Under the pieces are notes generated by a model, which made no database searches, was not told where the DNA came from, and was given only the letters and a program-made list of their open reading frames with translations. The position numbers and the translations under genes are program-made. Below are positions 33,198-42,259 of a stretch of 44,393 nucleotides of DNA, piece after piece. The number at the start of each line of letters is the position of its first letter. The stretch's first letter is position 1. Origin of the DNA: Deltaproteobacteria bacterium PRO3 (GTDB taxonomy: Bacteria; UBA10199; DSSB01); contig SZOV01000016.1 in assembly GCA_030263375.1 (NCBI GenBank), positions 1 to 44,393 of the forward strand, given 5' to 3'.

Positions 33198-33716
33198 ATG
33201 AAGATCCCGAAATTACTCATATTTTCTGCTTTTGCCCTAAGTCTGGCCGCCCTTCCCACCCCTCGAGCGGCCTGGGCCGGAGACGCGAAACCCGCGGCCT
33301 CCGCCGGCCCCGCCGACATCGTGGACACCGCGGTGGCGGCGGGCAATTTCAAGACCCTGGCCACCGCCCTGCAGGCCGCGGGCCTGATCGAAACCCTCAA
33401 GGGACCTGGCCCCTTCACCGTCTTTGCGCCGACCGATGAGGCCTTCGCAAAGCTGCCGGCGGGGGCCCTCGAGGGCCTGCTCAAGGACAAGGCGAAGCTG
33501 AGCGCCGTCCTGACCTATCATGTGGTTCCGGGTATGGTGACGGCCTCCGAGGTCGTCAAATTGAAAGAGGCCAAGACGGTCAACGGCCAGGCCGCCAAGA
33601 TCACCGTCCAGGGCAGCGAGGTGATGGTGGATGGAGCCAAGGTGGTCAAGACCGACATCAAGACCAAGAACGGCGTGATCCATGTGATTGACGCGGTGAT
33701 TTTGCCCAAGTCCTGA
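33198..33716 (+). CDS. Secreted fasciclin (FAS1)-domain protein
   Basis: A 172-residue exported protein: signal peptide (cut near AAWA, residue 27) then one FAS1 domain. Hallmarks are [48 protein letters not shown] and a C-terminal [16 protein letters not shown]1 proteins act in adhesion or cell-surface interactions. The gene has its own promoter under probable CarH control, a structured leader, and a strong terminator 34 bases after the stop, so it is a single-gene unit. Its role in a light response is unknown. Confidence 0.94.
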   Translation: MKIPKLLIFSAFALSLAALPTPRAAWAGDAKPAASAGPADIVDTAVAAGNFKTLATALQAAGLIETLKGPGPFTVFAPTDEAFAKLPAGALEGLLKDKAKLSAVLTYHVVPGMVTASEVVKLKEAKTVNGQAAKITVQGSEVMVDGAKVVKTDIKTKNGVIHVIDAVILPKS

Positions 33717-33750
33717 TTCTTCGCCTCCTTAAGCAAGACCGAGTACGCTC

Positions 33751-33784
33751 CGGCGCCCGTACCTAAAGACGGGCGCCGTTTTTT
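33751..33784 (+). terminator. Rho-independent terminator of fasciclin gene
   Basis: CGGCGCCCGT (33751-33760) pairs perfectly with ACGGGCGCCG (33769-33778), loop of eight, then six T. Confidence 0.95.
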
Positions 33785-34091
33785 ATTCTTGCGGGCAAGG
33801 GGAAATGGCTTCCCATTCGCATCTCCCTTGATTTAGATTGAAAGGACGCAGCTGGAACACGCGGGCGAGAAAGAGGTGGTTTTGGCCCGCCCGCGATGTC
33901 CAATGACCCAGGCGGCTTCGCATCGGGGTTCGCCCCACCCGCGGACATGGGGCGAGGTCGTCCTTACACCTCCCCTTCGCCGCAAGGCCAAGGGGATGTG
34001 GTGGGGTGGATATAAATAACCACCCAACACCAACCAATTTGTCGCTTGCAGGATGGCGGCGTTCCGGCGGCGTTCGCAGGCCAAGGCCGGG
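33785..34091 (+). other. Hairpin-rich leader before reverse transcriptase
   Basis: About 300 bases without a convincing gene. Visible stems: CGCGGGCG/CGCCCGCG (33860-33867 with 33888-33895), GGGG-TTCG-CCCC (33925-33936) in competition with CGCCCCA/TGGGGCG (33931-33954), CCCCTT/AAGGGG (33972-33995), and GGGTGG/CCACCC around an AT-rich loop (34004-34025). Such density is compatible with a non-coding RNA partner of the reverse transcriptase, but could also be a long structured 5' leader. TATAAA in the last loop is a weak -10 candidate. Confidence 0.45.
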
Positions 34092-35564
34092 ATGGGGAAA
34101 AGCTTTTCTATCCCGGCCTCACCACCCTTTAAGGTCTCCTTGGGTAAGCTCTTCGCTCAGATCGTCTCTCCCGAAAACATTCGCGAGGCCTACCGCCTGA
34201 TCCGCGAAAAGCACTACGACCCCTATCTTCAGTATTACAAGAAGTTCGCCTCGGGGATCGACGGCGTGGACCTGCGCGACTTCGACGACAACCTGGAAGC
34301 GCAGCTTAAGGCCTGCCGCGATTTTCTGCTTGCCGAAGACCGGCCCTTTTATCCCCAGATCCTGCGCAAGGTGCCCAAGGACACGCCGGGGAAGTTTCGC
34401 GAGATCTACCTCGTGGCCCTGCGCGACAAGGTGACGCAGAAGGCGATGGCCCTGCCCTTGGTCGAGCGCTTCGAGAAGCTTTACTACCCGAATCTTTTTT
34501 CCTATCGGAACGGGCGCTCCTACGGCACCATTGCCGCCGCGCGCCGCGTTCGCAAGCTGCTGCAGGCGCATGACGGAAGGCTCTTCGTCTACAAGACCGA
34601 CATTGCGGATTACTTCGACAATATCGACCAGGGCCGCTTGTTGGACATGCTGCGCGAGGCGCTGCCCGACGAGCCGGAAGTCCGGGGCCTGGTGCGGCAG
34701 TTCGTGCATCAGCGGAAGTTTTGGGACGGGCATCTGATCTCGCCCATTCGCGGCATCCCCGCCGGCTCGAGCCTGTCGACCGTCTTCGCCAACTTCTACC
34801 TCTGGCCCTTGGACCGCGAGATGTTCCGCGGCGACTACCATTACCTGCGTTACGGCGACGACATCCTATTGCTGGATCCGGATCCGGCGAGGATCGAGGC
34901 CGGGAGCCGCCGCATCGCCGAGGTCTTGGCCGGCCACGGGCTCAGCTCCTCGCCGCACAAGACCCTGCGCAAGGCCCCGGGCGAGGCCTTCGAGTACCTG
35001 GGCTACCGTTTCGCGGAGGGAAAGATCCACATTGGGAGCGTCGCGATGGGGCGCTTCAAGCAGTGGGCCTACGAGCAGCTGGTCGTCGACCGTTACCGCG
35101 ACTATTCCAACAAGACCGACGAGGAGCGCCGGGCCTTGCTGAAGAAGATCATCCTCGACATCAATACCGGCCTCGCCGCGACCTTGGGCCTGAGGCAGCT
35201 GCCCTGGGTGCGCGCCTTCCCGGTGGTCGACGACGACTCGAGCTTCCGCCGGATGGACGCCTTCATCAAGGACCGCATCCGCCTCACCATCCTGCGCCGA
35301 CCCTCGCCGCGCAACCGGCGGTTGATCCCCGAGGCCTGGTTCCGCGAGTTGGGCTACAAGAGCCTGACCGGCGCCTACCACCGCATCCTGCGCCGCCGCA
35401 GTCTGGCGCCCTACCGGGGCTGGCGGCGCTACTTCGGGACGAACTTCGAGATGTTCCTCCAGGGGCGGGAGAAGAAAGAGGGACTTGCGCGAAAATGGGC
35501 CAACTTGAAGGGCAAGTTGCGCTACGTTCGGCAGGCGCTGAACGGGGAGATCAAGTTCGACTGA
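34092..35564 (+). CDS. Stand-alone reverse transcriptase (group II-like, unassigned class)
   Basis: A 490-residue RNA-directed DNA polymerase. RT0-like N-terminus (SPENIREAYRLIREKHYDP, ASGIDGVDLRDF), RT2 (IYLVALRDKVTQKAM), RT3 (SYRNGRSYGT), motif A TDIADYFDNID (Asp170), motif B GIPAGSSLS (from 221), active site YGDD (254-257) and YLGYRF are all present. The C-terminal 200 residues are basic and thumb-like, with no HNH or integrase part. Motif B is not the SQ form of diversity-generating RTs, and the retron NAxxH and VTG motifs are absent. Start 34092 has AAGG upstream; ATG 34053 is an alternative. A domesticated or defence-type (DRT/UG) RT is the best guess. Confidence 0.9.
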   Translation: MGKSFSIPASPPFKVSLGKLFAQIVSPENIREAYRLIREKHYDPYLQYYKKFASGIDGVDLRDFDDNLEAQLKACRDFLLAEDRPFYPQILRKVPKDTPGKFREIYLVALRDKVTQKAMALPLVERFEKLYYPNLFSYRNGRSYGTIAAARRVRKLLQAHDGRLFVYKTDIADYFDNIDQGRLLDMLREALPDEPEVRGLVRQFVHQRKFWDGHLISPIRGIPAGSSLSTVFANFYLWPLDREMFRGDYHYLRYGDDILLLDPDPARIEAGSRRIAEVLAGHGLSSSPHKTLRKAPGEAFEYLGYRFAEGKIHIGSVAMGRFKQWAYEQLVVDRYRDYSNKTDEERRALLKKIILDINTGLAATLGLRQLPWVRAFPVVDDDSSFRRMDAFIKDRIRLTILRRPSPRNRRLIPEAWFRELGYKSLTGAYHRILRRRSLAPYRGWRRYFGTNFEMFLQGREKKEGLARKWANLKGKLRYVRQALNGEIKFD

Positions 35565-35583
35565 GGAAGGGACCTCCGTCCGC

Positions 35584-37455
35584 TCAGAGGGCGGGGACGG
35601 GGATAGGCTCTTCCCCGCCCTGCGCGAGCAGCTCGCGGTAATAGGCGGATCGGGCGATCAAGTCCTCGTGCCGGCCCTGGGCCTCCACGGTGCCCTTCTT
35701 TAAGACCACGACCCAATCGGGATGCAGCTGGGGCAGCGGACGGTGCGAGATGATCAGCACCGTCTTGTTTCGAAAATGTTCGGCGATGATCTTTAATACC
35801 CCGCGCTCGGAGCGGTGGTCCAGCGAGGCGGTCGGCTCGTCCATCAGGACGATCGGCGCGTCCTTGGCGGCGGCGCGCATCAGCGCCAGCTTCTGCAGCT
35901 CGCCGCGCGAGTAGCCCAGGCCCTCCGCGCCGACCTTCTGCCCGAACTTGCGCTCCAGCGAGGCGATGAAGCGATTGAGCTCCATCTGCCGCCCCAGGTC
36001 GAGGGCCTTCTCGAGCTGGGCCTCCATGTCGGGCCCCTTGTTCCCCATTTCGCCGAAGAAGACGTTGCCCAGGATCGTGTCCTCGACGTGGAGCTGGTCC
36101 TGGGCCACCACGCTGAAGTAGGCGCGTAGGTCGTCCAGGCGCATCTTGCGGATGTTCACCCCGTCGATCCGGATGCTTCCGCGGTTGCCGTCGTAGAGGC
36201 GCATCAATAAATTCAGCAGGGTGCTCTTGCCCGCGCCGCTCTGGCCGACGATCAGGACCTTCTGCCCCGGTTCGGCGCGGAAGCTGACGTTACGCAGCCC
36301 GCCGATCCCGCGGGCGTATTGGAACCAGACGCCGAGGAATTCGACCCTGCCCTCGCGGCGTTCCGGTACGACGGGGTGCTCGGGCTCGGCGATCGGGGTG
36401 GTGTTTTCGAAGATCGAAAAGACGGTCCGAATGCCGATCAAGCCCGCCTGCAGGTAAGCCGTCGCGCGGACGAACTGCGAGAGCGGCCGGAACAGCAGCC
36501 CCAGGCAGATCATGTAGGCCAGGACCTCGCCGTGACTCAGCTGCCCTTGGATGATCTGGCGCCCGCCGTACCACAGCGCCGCCAGCAGCACGGCGGAGGC
36601 GAGGAAGCCGATCAGGATGGCGTTGCCGGCGTAGACCATCGTGCGTTCGATGCGGAATTTCTTGTCTTGATTCAAGACCTCCTCGAAGCGGTCGCCCTCG
36701 CGCAGCCCGCCGCCGAAGATCTGGAAGAGCTTGGCGGAGTGGTAGGCGCGGTCCAGGATTTTCAGGATTTGGTCGTTCTTGGTCTGCAACTGGGAGGCGA
36801 CCTCGGCCATGTAGCGGTTGAGGCGGCGGATGTAGAGGACGACGAAGGGCACGAGGGCGGAGAGGATCAGCGTCAGCCGCCAGTCGATGACGGTGGCGGC
36901 GACGGTAAGTAAAAGGATGTTTACCGACTCGCGCAGACAGACATAGGCGAAGGTCTCGACCAAGACCTTGATCATCATGACGCTGTAGGTGAGCTTGGAG
37001 ACCAGCTTGCCGGCGGCGTTGTTTTCGAAATAGGTGAGCGGCAGGCGCATCTGGTAGCGGAACAGGTCGCGGCGGATCTCGGTGACCAGGTCCATCGAGA
37101 AGGTCGTGACCAGGCGCTGCTCGTAATAGCGGAGGACGGCGTGGAGCAGGTAGATCCCAAGTCCGCCCAGGATCACCCAGTTGAGCAGGGCGTAGTCCTG
37201 CTTGGGGACGATGTAATCCAAGACGAACCGCGACAGAAAGGGCAAGGCGAGGCCGAGGACGCCGCCGAGGACGATCAAGGCCGAGATGCCGAGGATCGTC
37301 TTCTTGTGGCGGCCGACGTAGCCCAAAAAACGCGCCCAGTAGATTTGGTCGCGCAGGGCCTTGAAGCGCTTGGCGCGGTCGCGGCGCTTGGTTTCGCGCG
37401 CGGCGCGATGACGTTCGCGGTGGGTCGGCTTTTTGAAAAAGGGGAGCGTGATCAA
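35584..37455 (-). CDS. ABC exporter, fused permease and ATPase (MsbA/MDR-like)
   Basis: A 623-residue half-transporter. A charged N-terminal tail (1-40, Arg/Lys-rich) leads to six TM helices (about 50-340) and one ABC domain. Walker A GQSGAGKST, Walker B IVLMDEPTASLD, D-loop and H-loop IISHR are intact. The signature is YSRGELQ instead of LSGGQ, a clear deviation. It likely acts as a homodimer exporting lipid, peptide or drug. It is convergent with the reverse transcriptase gene (19 bases between stops) and follows the SGNH gene by 33 bases. Confidence 0.93.
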   Translation of the reverse strand: MITLPFFKKPTHRERHRAARETKRRDRAKRFKALRDQIYWARFLGYVGRHKKTILGISALIVLGGVLGLALPFLSRFVLDYIVPKQDYALLNWVILGGLGIYLLHAVLRYYEQRLVTTFSMDLVTEIRRDLFRYQMRLPLTYFENNAAGKLVSKLTYSVMMIKVLVETFAYVCLRESVNILLLTVAATVIDWRLTLILSALVPFVVLYIRRLNRYMAEVASQLQTKNDQILKILDRAYHSAKLFQIFGGGLREGDRFEEVLNQDKKFRIERTMVYAGNAILIGFLASAVLLAALWYGGRQIIQGQLSHGEVLAYMICLGLLFRPLSQFVRATAYLQAGLIGIRTVFSIFENTTPIAEPEHPVVPERREGRVEFLGVWFQYARGIGGLRNVSFRAEPGQKVLIVGQSGAGKSTLLNLLMRLYDGNRGSIRIDGVNIRKMRLDDLRAYFSVVAQDQLHVEDTILGNVFFGEMGNKGPDMEAQLEKALDLGRQMELNRFIASLERKFGQKVGAEGLGYSRGELQKLALMRAAAKDAPIVLMDEPTASLDHRSERGVLKIIAEHFRNKTVLIISHRPLPQLHPDWVVVLKKGTVEAQGRHEDLIARSAYYRELLAQGGEEPIPVPAL

Positions 37456-37488
37456 TGCCGCGAAAACTCGCCCATCCCCGCGGGGGAG

Positions 37489-38853
37489 TCAAGGGGCGAT
37501 CGCCAGTGCCTTCATTTCCTGAATCGTCTCCGGCGTCCCGATAATCCCCACCCCGGGATCCGTATCGTCCGCGTCGCGGAATTGGAAGAGCAGCTGCACG
37601 ATGGGCCGGACGGGCTCGTAGCTCGGCCCGCGCGGGAAGCCGTCGCCGTCGGCGTCGACGTAGGGGTCGTTGAGGCGTACCTGCGAGACCTCGATCTCGG
37701 GGACCGAGGCGCCGAGGGCCTGGTTGATCGCGCGGATGAAGAGATTGGCCGTATAGGCGTGCCCGCTGTGCGAGAAGTGCACGCCGTCCAGGCAGAAGAA
37801 CCCGCCCGCGCCCCATTCGGCGGTGTAGGTCGTGCCCTCGACGGTCTGCGGCGCTCGCAGAGAGGCGTTCAGGTCGACGAGATGCAGGGAGTGCTTCGCC
37901 GTCAGCTCGGCGAGGATTTGGTTCAAGGCGGCAATCCGCGCCTGGATCGGTGCCGCTTCTTCGGCGGTCAGGACCGAGCTGTCCACCAGGTGCTCCGTCA
38001 GCGTCGCCTCCCACTCGCGGCCGGCGAGTAAATCGGTGTAGATACGCAGGGCGGCGGGGAGGCTCATCCGGGCGCCCTCCGGCAGACGGTCGGCGGGGAC
38101 CGTCAAGCCCGTCCAGCGTTTCACCGTCTCGCCCGAGACCAGGTAGGCGATCTGCGTGATGTCGGGGATGTTGCCGACGAAAACCTCTGCGCCGGTCGCG
38201 GCCAATTTCCCCAAGACAAAATCCATGTTCGCCCGGAATTCCTCCGGAGGCGTCATCGCCGCCGCGACGCCGGCGGACGTGTAATTCTCGTTGCCGATCT
38301 GGACCACCGAGCCCAGCACGTCGTTGTTGAGCCAAAGGGTCATGATCTTGGGCGTGGCGGGATTCGCGTCTTTCCATTTCTCTGCCAGCCAGAGCGCGGC
38401 ATCGAGCTGGCTGGTGGGCTCTCCGCGGTATTCGGAAAAGGCGATCGGCGCCAGGGTGCGGTCGCGGAGACTGCTCGCGGAGCTCAGCGCCTCGCCCGTG
38501 GCCTTGGTCTCGAAAATGCTCTTGGAGTCCTCGCCCGAGATGCCGAGGAGGGTGGGGATCTTGTCGGGGTTTTTGCGCGGCCCGTCGACCGCGAGCAGGG
38601 GCATGGTCAGCGTGCCGCCATAGGCCTTGGCGAGCTGCTTGGCGAGGATCGCCGCGTAGCTGTGCGGCTGGGTGTGCTCGTTGGTGGTGCCGTCTTGCAC
38701 CCCGGCGGCCAGGCTGTCGCCCAGGGCGACGTAGTTAAAGCTGGGCGAGGCCGGCGGCGCCGGGTTCTCCGGGGCGTTGGAGGCGCCTCCGCCGCAGGCC
38801 AGTAGAGACAAAGTGGCGAGGCCGGCGAGGGCCTTGGCGAAATTCCGTGACAT
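37489..38853 (-). CDS. SGNH/GDSL-hydrolase lipoprotein
   Basis: A 454-residue lipoprotein with lipobox LLAC (Cys20) and a Pro-rich linker. Block I GDSLAAG holds the nucleophile Ser47. TLWLNNDVLG supplies the Asn of block III, and DGVHFSHSGHA the catalytic Asp and His of block V. The C-terminal 110 residues (after IEVSQVRLND, with DADGDGFPRG, possibly calcium-binding) are an extension. The start at 38853 is chosen for the signal peptide; an upstream ATG at 38925 would bury it. The enzyme is probably an outer-membrane-facing esterase or lipase; substrate unknown. Confidence 0.92.
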   Translation of the reverse strand: MSRNFAKALAGLATLSLLACGGGASNAPENPAPPASPSFNYVALGDSLAAGVQDGTTNEHTQPHSYAAILAKQLAKAYGGTLTMPLLAVDGPRKNPDKIPTLLGISGEDSKSIFETKATGEALSSASSLRDRTLAPIAFSEYRGEPTSQLDAALWLAEKWKDANPATPKIMTLWLNNDVLGSVVQIGNENYTSAGVAAAMTPPEEFRANMDFVLGKLAATGAEVFVGNIPDITQIAYLVSGETVKRWTGLTVPADRLPEGARMSLPAALRIYTDLLAGREWEATLTEHLVDSSVLTAEEAAPIQARIAALNQILAELTAKHSLHLVDLNASLRAPQTVEGTTYTAEWGAGGFFCLDGVHFSHSGHAYTANLFIRAINQALGASVPEIEVSQVRLNDPYVDADGDGFPRGPSYEPVRPIVQLLFQFRDADDTDPGVGIIGTPETIQEMKALAIAP

Positions 38854-38987
38854 GGGATCCCCTCGAGAATTGCGGTGTCGTGGCGTGGGACGCTTATCGT
38901 CCGCGGGTCCACGGGATTGCGTCATTTCTTAGTTTTTGGAAGGATTCGGCAAGTACTACCTATGATTCCCTCGAACTTCCGTCGGGA

Positions 38988-39734
<747 letters not shown>

Positions 39735-39785
39735 GGCGGCTTCATAGCCGGAAGTCCCGATTCGTCAAATCAAAAATAACCGCGC

Positions 39786-40160
39786 TCAATCGCGGCCGTA
39801 ATAGGCCTTGGTCGGGGGTTGCAGCCAGTAGATCAGCAGCGGGACGCAGATCGGGATGAAGCAGGGGCTGCCCAGGCCCAGGCAGATCAGGATGATGTGG
39901 TAGATCCAGGCCCCCGGGGAACGCGGCAGGAAGAAGGTCGCGACGAAGACGCCGATCAGGGCCAGGCTCATCATGCCCAAAAAGACCAAGTAACCGGTCA
40001 TCAGCCAGGGAGGCGCGTCGGGCTCGACCATCCAATGCTTGGCGAAGACTAGCCCCAGGACGGAGAGGGCCAGCGTCAGGGTATAGATGAAGATCATGAC
40101 GGCGCAATAAAAGCGGTACCATTTGACGACGCCGGGCGTGGGGATGGCGGGAAGATTCAT
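39786..40160 (-). CDS. Small membrane protein of unknown function
   Basis: A 124-residue protein with four hydrophobic segments (about 13-38, 53-75, 82-95 and 98-112). The N-terminus PAIPTPGVVKWYRFYCAVM and the C-terminal YWLQPPTKAYYGRD are polar. No named family is recognised. Its start overlaps the stop of the binding-protein gene by four bases, so it is the last gene of the TPR-binding protein-membrane protein operon. Confidence 0.8.
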   Translation of the reverse strand: MNLPAIPTPGVVKWYRFYCAVMIFIYTLTLALSVLGLVFAKHWMVEPDAPPWLMTGYLVFLGMMSLALIGVFVATFFLPRSPGAWIYHIILICLGLGSPCFIPICVPLLIYWLQPPTKAYYGRD

Positions 40161-41071
40161 GGGGACCTCGGGTGCAGGAGCGTGAAGAGCCCGCGCAGCG
40201 TGGCCGGCAGGCTAGGCGCGGCGCGCATCGTCTCGATGTCGAGGGCGTGGATTTGGCCGTTCTTGACGGCGGGGATCGAAGGGAAATTTTTCCAAAAATC
40301 CGCCCTGCCCCGCTTCGCGGCCTCGCCGGCCTCCGAGCCCATCGCGAAGTCGAGGATAACGTCGGGCGCGGCGCGGATCAACAATTCCGTCGTGTAATAC
40401 GGGTATTTCAGGCGGCTCTCCCTGGCGACGTTCACCGCGCCGATATAGGCCCCCGCTTCGTCGAAGAAGTTGTTTCCCCCCGCCACGACCAGGGGCTGGT
40501 AGCCGACCACGTAGAGGACGCGTCGCTTCGGCACCGCCGCGGCCGCGGCCTTCAGGGCGGAGAGCTCCGCCCGCATCTTGGCGACGGTCGCCCGCGCCGC
40601 CTCGGCCTTGCCGAGCAAGGCGCCCAGGGCCTCGATCGAGCGCATCGTTTCTTCAAGGCCTGCGAAGCCCAGGGTGTCGACCTCGAAGCCCTGCGCCTGC
40701 AGCGCCGCGACCTCTTTGGGCGAGCTGTTCGCCGCGCTGCCCAGGGTCAGCACCGGCACGCCGCGCTCGAGGAGGAAGCGAATCTCCTTCTCCGATCCGT
40801 TTTCCTTCGTGCCGATCACCAGGTCGGGTTTTAGGCGCAGGATGGGCTCGGGAAAGGCCTTCAGGTAGTCCGCGACCTTGGGCAAGGCCTGCGCCGCCTC
40901 GGGGCGCCGGCACCATTGCGTGACGCCGACCACTTGGGCGCCGAGGCCCAGCTCGAAGAGGATTTCGGTCAAGTTGGGCTTGAGCGAGACGATGCGGGAA
41001 TAGGCGAAGGCGGGGAGGGCGGGCGCAAGCCAAAGCAGGACGGCGAGGGCCAAGCTGAGCGCCGCGCGCAT
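40157..41071 (-). CDS. Periplasmic cobalamin/iron-complex binding protein (BtuF-like)
   Basis: A 304-residue exported protein: signal peptide (cut near AFA, residue 22) and a class III binding-protein fold. RIVSLKPNLTEILFELGLGAQVVGVTQWC is the BtuF/FhuD-type start, with KPDLVIG and a long connecting helix (about 145-175). It probably delivers substrate to the BtuC/BtuD-type importer at 27891-29680, 11 kb away. The stop of the TPR gene lies one base before its start. An earlier ATG (41101) overlaps that gene and is rejected. Confidence 0.9.
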   Translation of the reverse strand: MRAALSLALAVLLWLAPALPAFAYSRIVSLKPNLTEILFELGLGAQVVGVTQWCRRPEAAQALPKVADYLKAFPEPILRLKPDLVIGTKENGSEKEIRFLLERGVPVLTLGSAANSSPKEVAALQAQGFEVDTLGFAGLEETMRSIEALGALLGKAEAARATVAKMRAELSALKAAAAAVPKRRVLYVVGYQPLVVAGGNNFFDEAGAYIGAVNVARESRLKYPYYTTELLIRAAPDVILDFAMGSEAGEAAKRGRADFWKNFPSIPAVKNGQIHALDIETMRAAPSLPATLRGLFTLLHPRSP

Positions 41072-41072
41072 G

Positions 41073-41858
41073 TCAGGCCGGGTTTTCCTCACTCGGGGCA
41101 CCCATTTCGTCGAGCCATTTTTCGAAAATCTTGTCCTGGGTCTCGAGGAAGAAGCTCATGCCCTGGATCTCGGCGCTGTTGTGGCCGCGGATGTCGCGCA
41201 TCAGGGCCTGGGTGCGCTGCCGCAGGCGGCGGATCTCGGAGATGCAGGACTCTTGGGGCAGGTCGCGGGTGAAGAGCTGATCGCGGTCCAGGTAGATTGC
41301 GACGAAGCGCTCGTAGATCGCCAAAATCTCGGAGAGGCGCTTGTGCTCGACGTTGCTCGCGCGCAGCCGGGCCTGGGCCGCGGCGAAGTGGGCCTGGGCC
41401 TGGGCGTAGTCGGCCCGGCTTAAGGCCAGTTTTCCGTACATGAAGTGCGGCTCGGGGGCGTCGGGGTGCTTGTCGGCCACGCGGTTCAGCAGGCGGGTCG
41501 CCTGGTCGGCCTGGCCGTATTGGCTTAAGGCCCGGGCCTTCATCATCAAGACCTCGCTGGAGCCGCTCAGGCGGAAGGCGAGGTCGTAGAAACGGATGGC
41601 CCCCGGCATCTGCTGGAGCTGCTCGAGCTTGTTGCCGATGCTCTTGAGATATTCGGCGACGCGCGACTCGCGGTCTTCGACGCGGACTTCCGAGACCGTC
41701 TTGTCTTCGAAGCTGTCGATGGGGGAGGCGAAGGAGATGCCCTCGAGGTTGTTGGGGAGGGCGGAGCGAAGCTGGGCGATGTCCTCTTCCGCGATGCGCG
41801 GCGTGCAGAGCTCGACGCATTTTCCGCGGGTCCGGTTGTAGATAAAGATGGAGGCCAT
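41073..41858 (-). CDS. TPR-containing protein of unknown function
   Basis: A 261-residue cytosolic protein. Residues 80-165 contain two to three degenerate tetratricopeptide repeats (AIRFYDLAFRLSG, ALSQYGQADQATRLLNRVA, GKLALSRADYAQAQAHFAAA). The first 60 residues (ASIFIYNRTRGKCVEL) form a separate small domain that is not recognised. The tail is helical and charged. It is first in the operon with the binding protein and a small membrane protein. A promoter is predicted at 41941-41968. Confidence 0.82.
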   Translation of the reverse strand: MASIFIYNRTRGKCVELCTPRIAEEDIAQLRSALPNNLEGISFASPIDSFEDKTVSEVRVEDRESRVAEYLKSIGNKLEQLQQMPGAIRFYDLAFRLSGSSEVLMMKARALSQYGQADQATRLLNRVADKHPDAPEPHFMYGKLALSRADYAQAQAHFAAAQARLRASNVEHKRLSEILAIYERFVAIYLDRDQLFTRDLPQESCISEIRRLRQRTQALMRDIRGHNSAEIQGMSFFLETQDKIFEKWLDEMGAPSEENPA

Positions 41859-41940
41859 GCTTAATGCCCGTTACACCCTGAGATTACAGCACACACCCAC
41901 CTGATCGTGACGCGTCCTGGAACCGCCCCGCGTGAGGGGC

Positions 41941-41968
41941 GGATAACCCTTCTGTACGTCCTTGTCAA
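41941..41968 (-). promoter_or_regulatory. Promoter of TPR-btuF-like operon
   Basis: On the minus strand TTGACA (41963-41968) and TTATCC (41941-41946) are 16 bases apart. A hairpin CCGCCCC/GGGGCGG (41923-41942) begins at the -10 region and would lie at the start of the transcript. Confidence 0.55.
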
Positions 41969-42206
41969 CCGGCCGCGTAACCGAAAGGTTACCGGTGGGC
42001 ACCCGTCTGACGCTGCATTGCGTCAAACGTCACAGGCGGCCAATTTCTATTATCGGCGAGCAGCGAAAATAGATTCGGGGCAATACCTTATGACCGACCT
42101 GCAGCGGGGTTTAAGGTTTTCGGCCGACCGCAACCGCAAAATCCTCTAAAGACAGGGCCGTCGCCTTTTTGTGAAGCGGGTATTTGTCATTCCCCGGATA
42201 CAAAAC
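41969..42206. other. Non-coding stretch with hairpins
   Basis: Together with the promoter region this makes a 401-base gap (41859-42259). Stems seen: GTAACC-GAAA-GGTTAC (41977-41992) and TGACGC/GCGTCA (42008-42025). The 80-codon frame at 41907-42149 has no credible start signal or domain. No known RNA family was recognised. Confidence 0.4.
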
Positions 42207-42247
42207 ATCCTTGAAAATTCAAATGGAATATTTGAATTTTCAAGGAT
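42207..42247. repeat. Perfect 18-bp AT-rich inverted repeat
   Basis: ATCCTTGAAAATTCAAAT (42207-42224) and its exact reverse complement (42230-42247) flank GGAAT. It lies 13 bases after the stop of the beta-propeller gene and contrasts with the GC-rich surroundings. It may act as that gene's terminator (GTTTTG follows on the minus strand) or as a binding site. Confidence 0.8.
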
Positions 42248-42259
42248 TCAATTCCTGCC

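Noticed and set aside
33785-35564. Retron or diversity-generating retroelement
   Set aside because: The retron NAxxH and VTG motifs are not seen and no msr/msd inverted-repeat pair is clear. The RT lacks the GxxxSQ motif, and no template/variable repeat or accessory Avd gene was found.
34092-35583. Group II intron
   Set aside because: The RT has group-II-like blocks, but no domain V/VI sequence fits in the 19 bases after the stop, there is no HNH domain, and no split host gene is visible.
41907-42149. 80-codon rightward frame in the gap before the TPR gene
   Set aside because: No SD, no domain, lies across hairpins and over the predicted leftward promoter.
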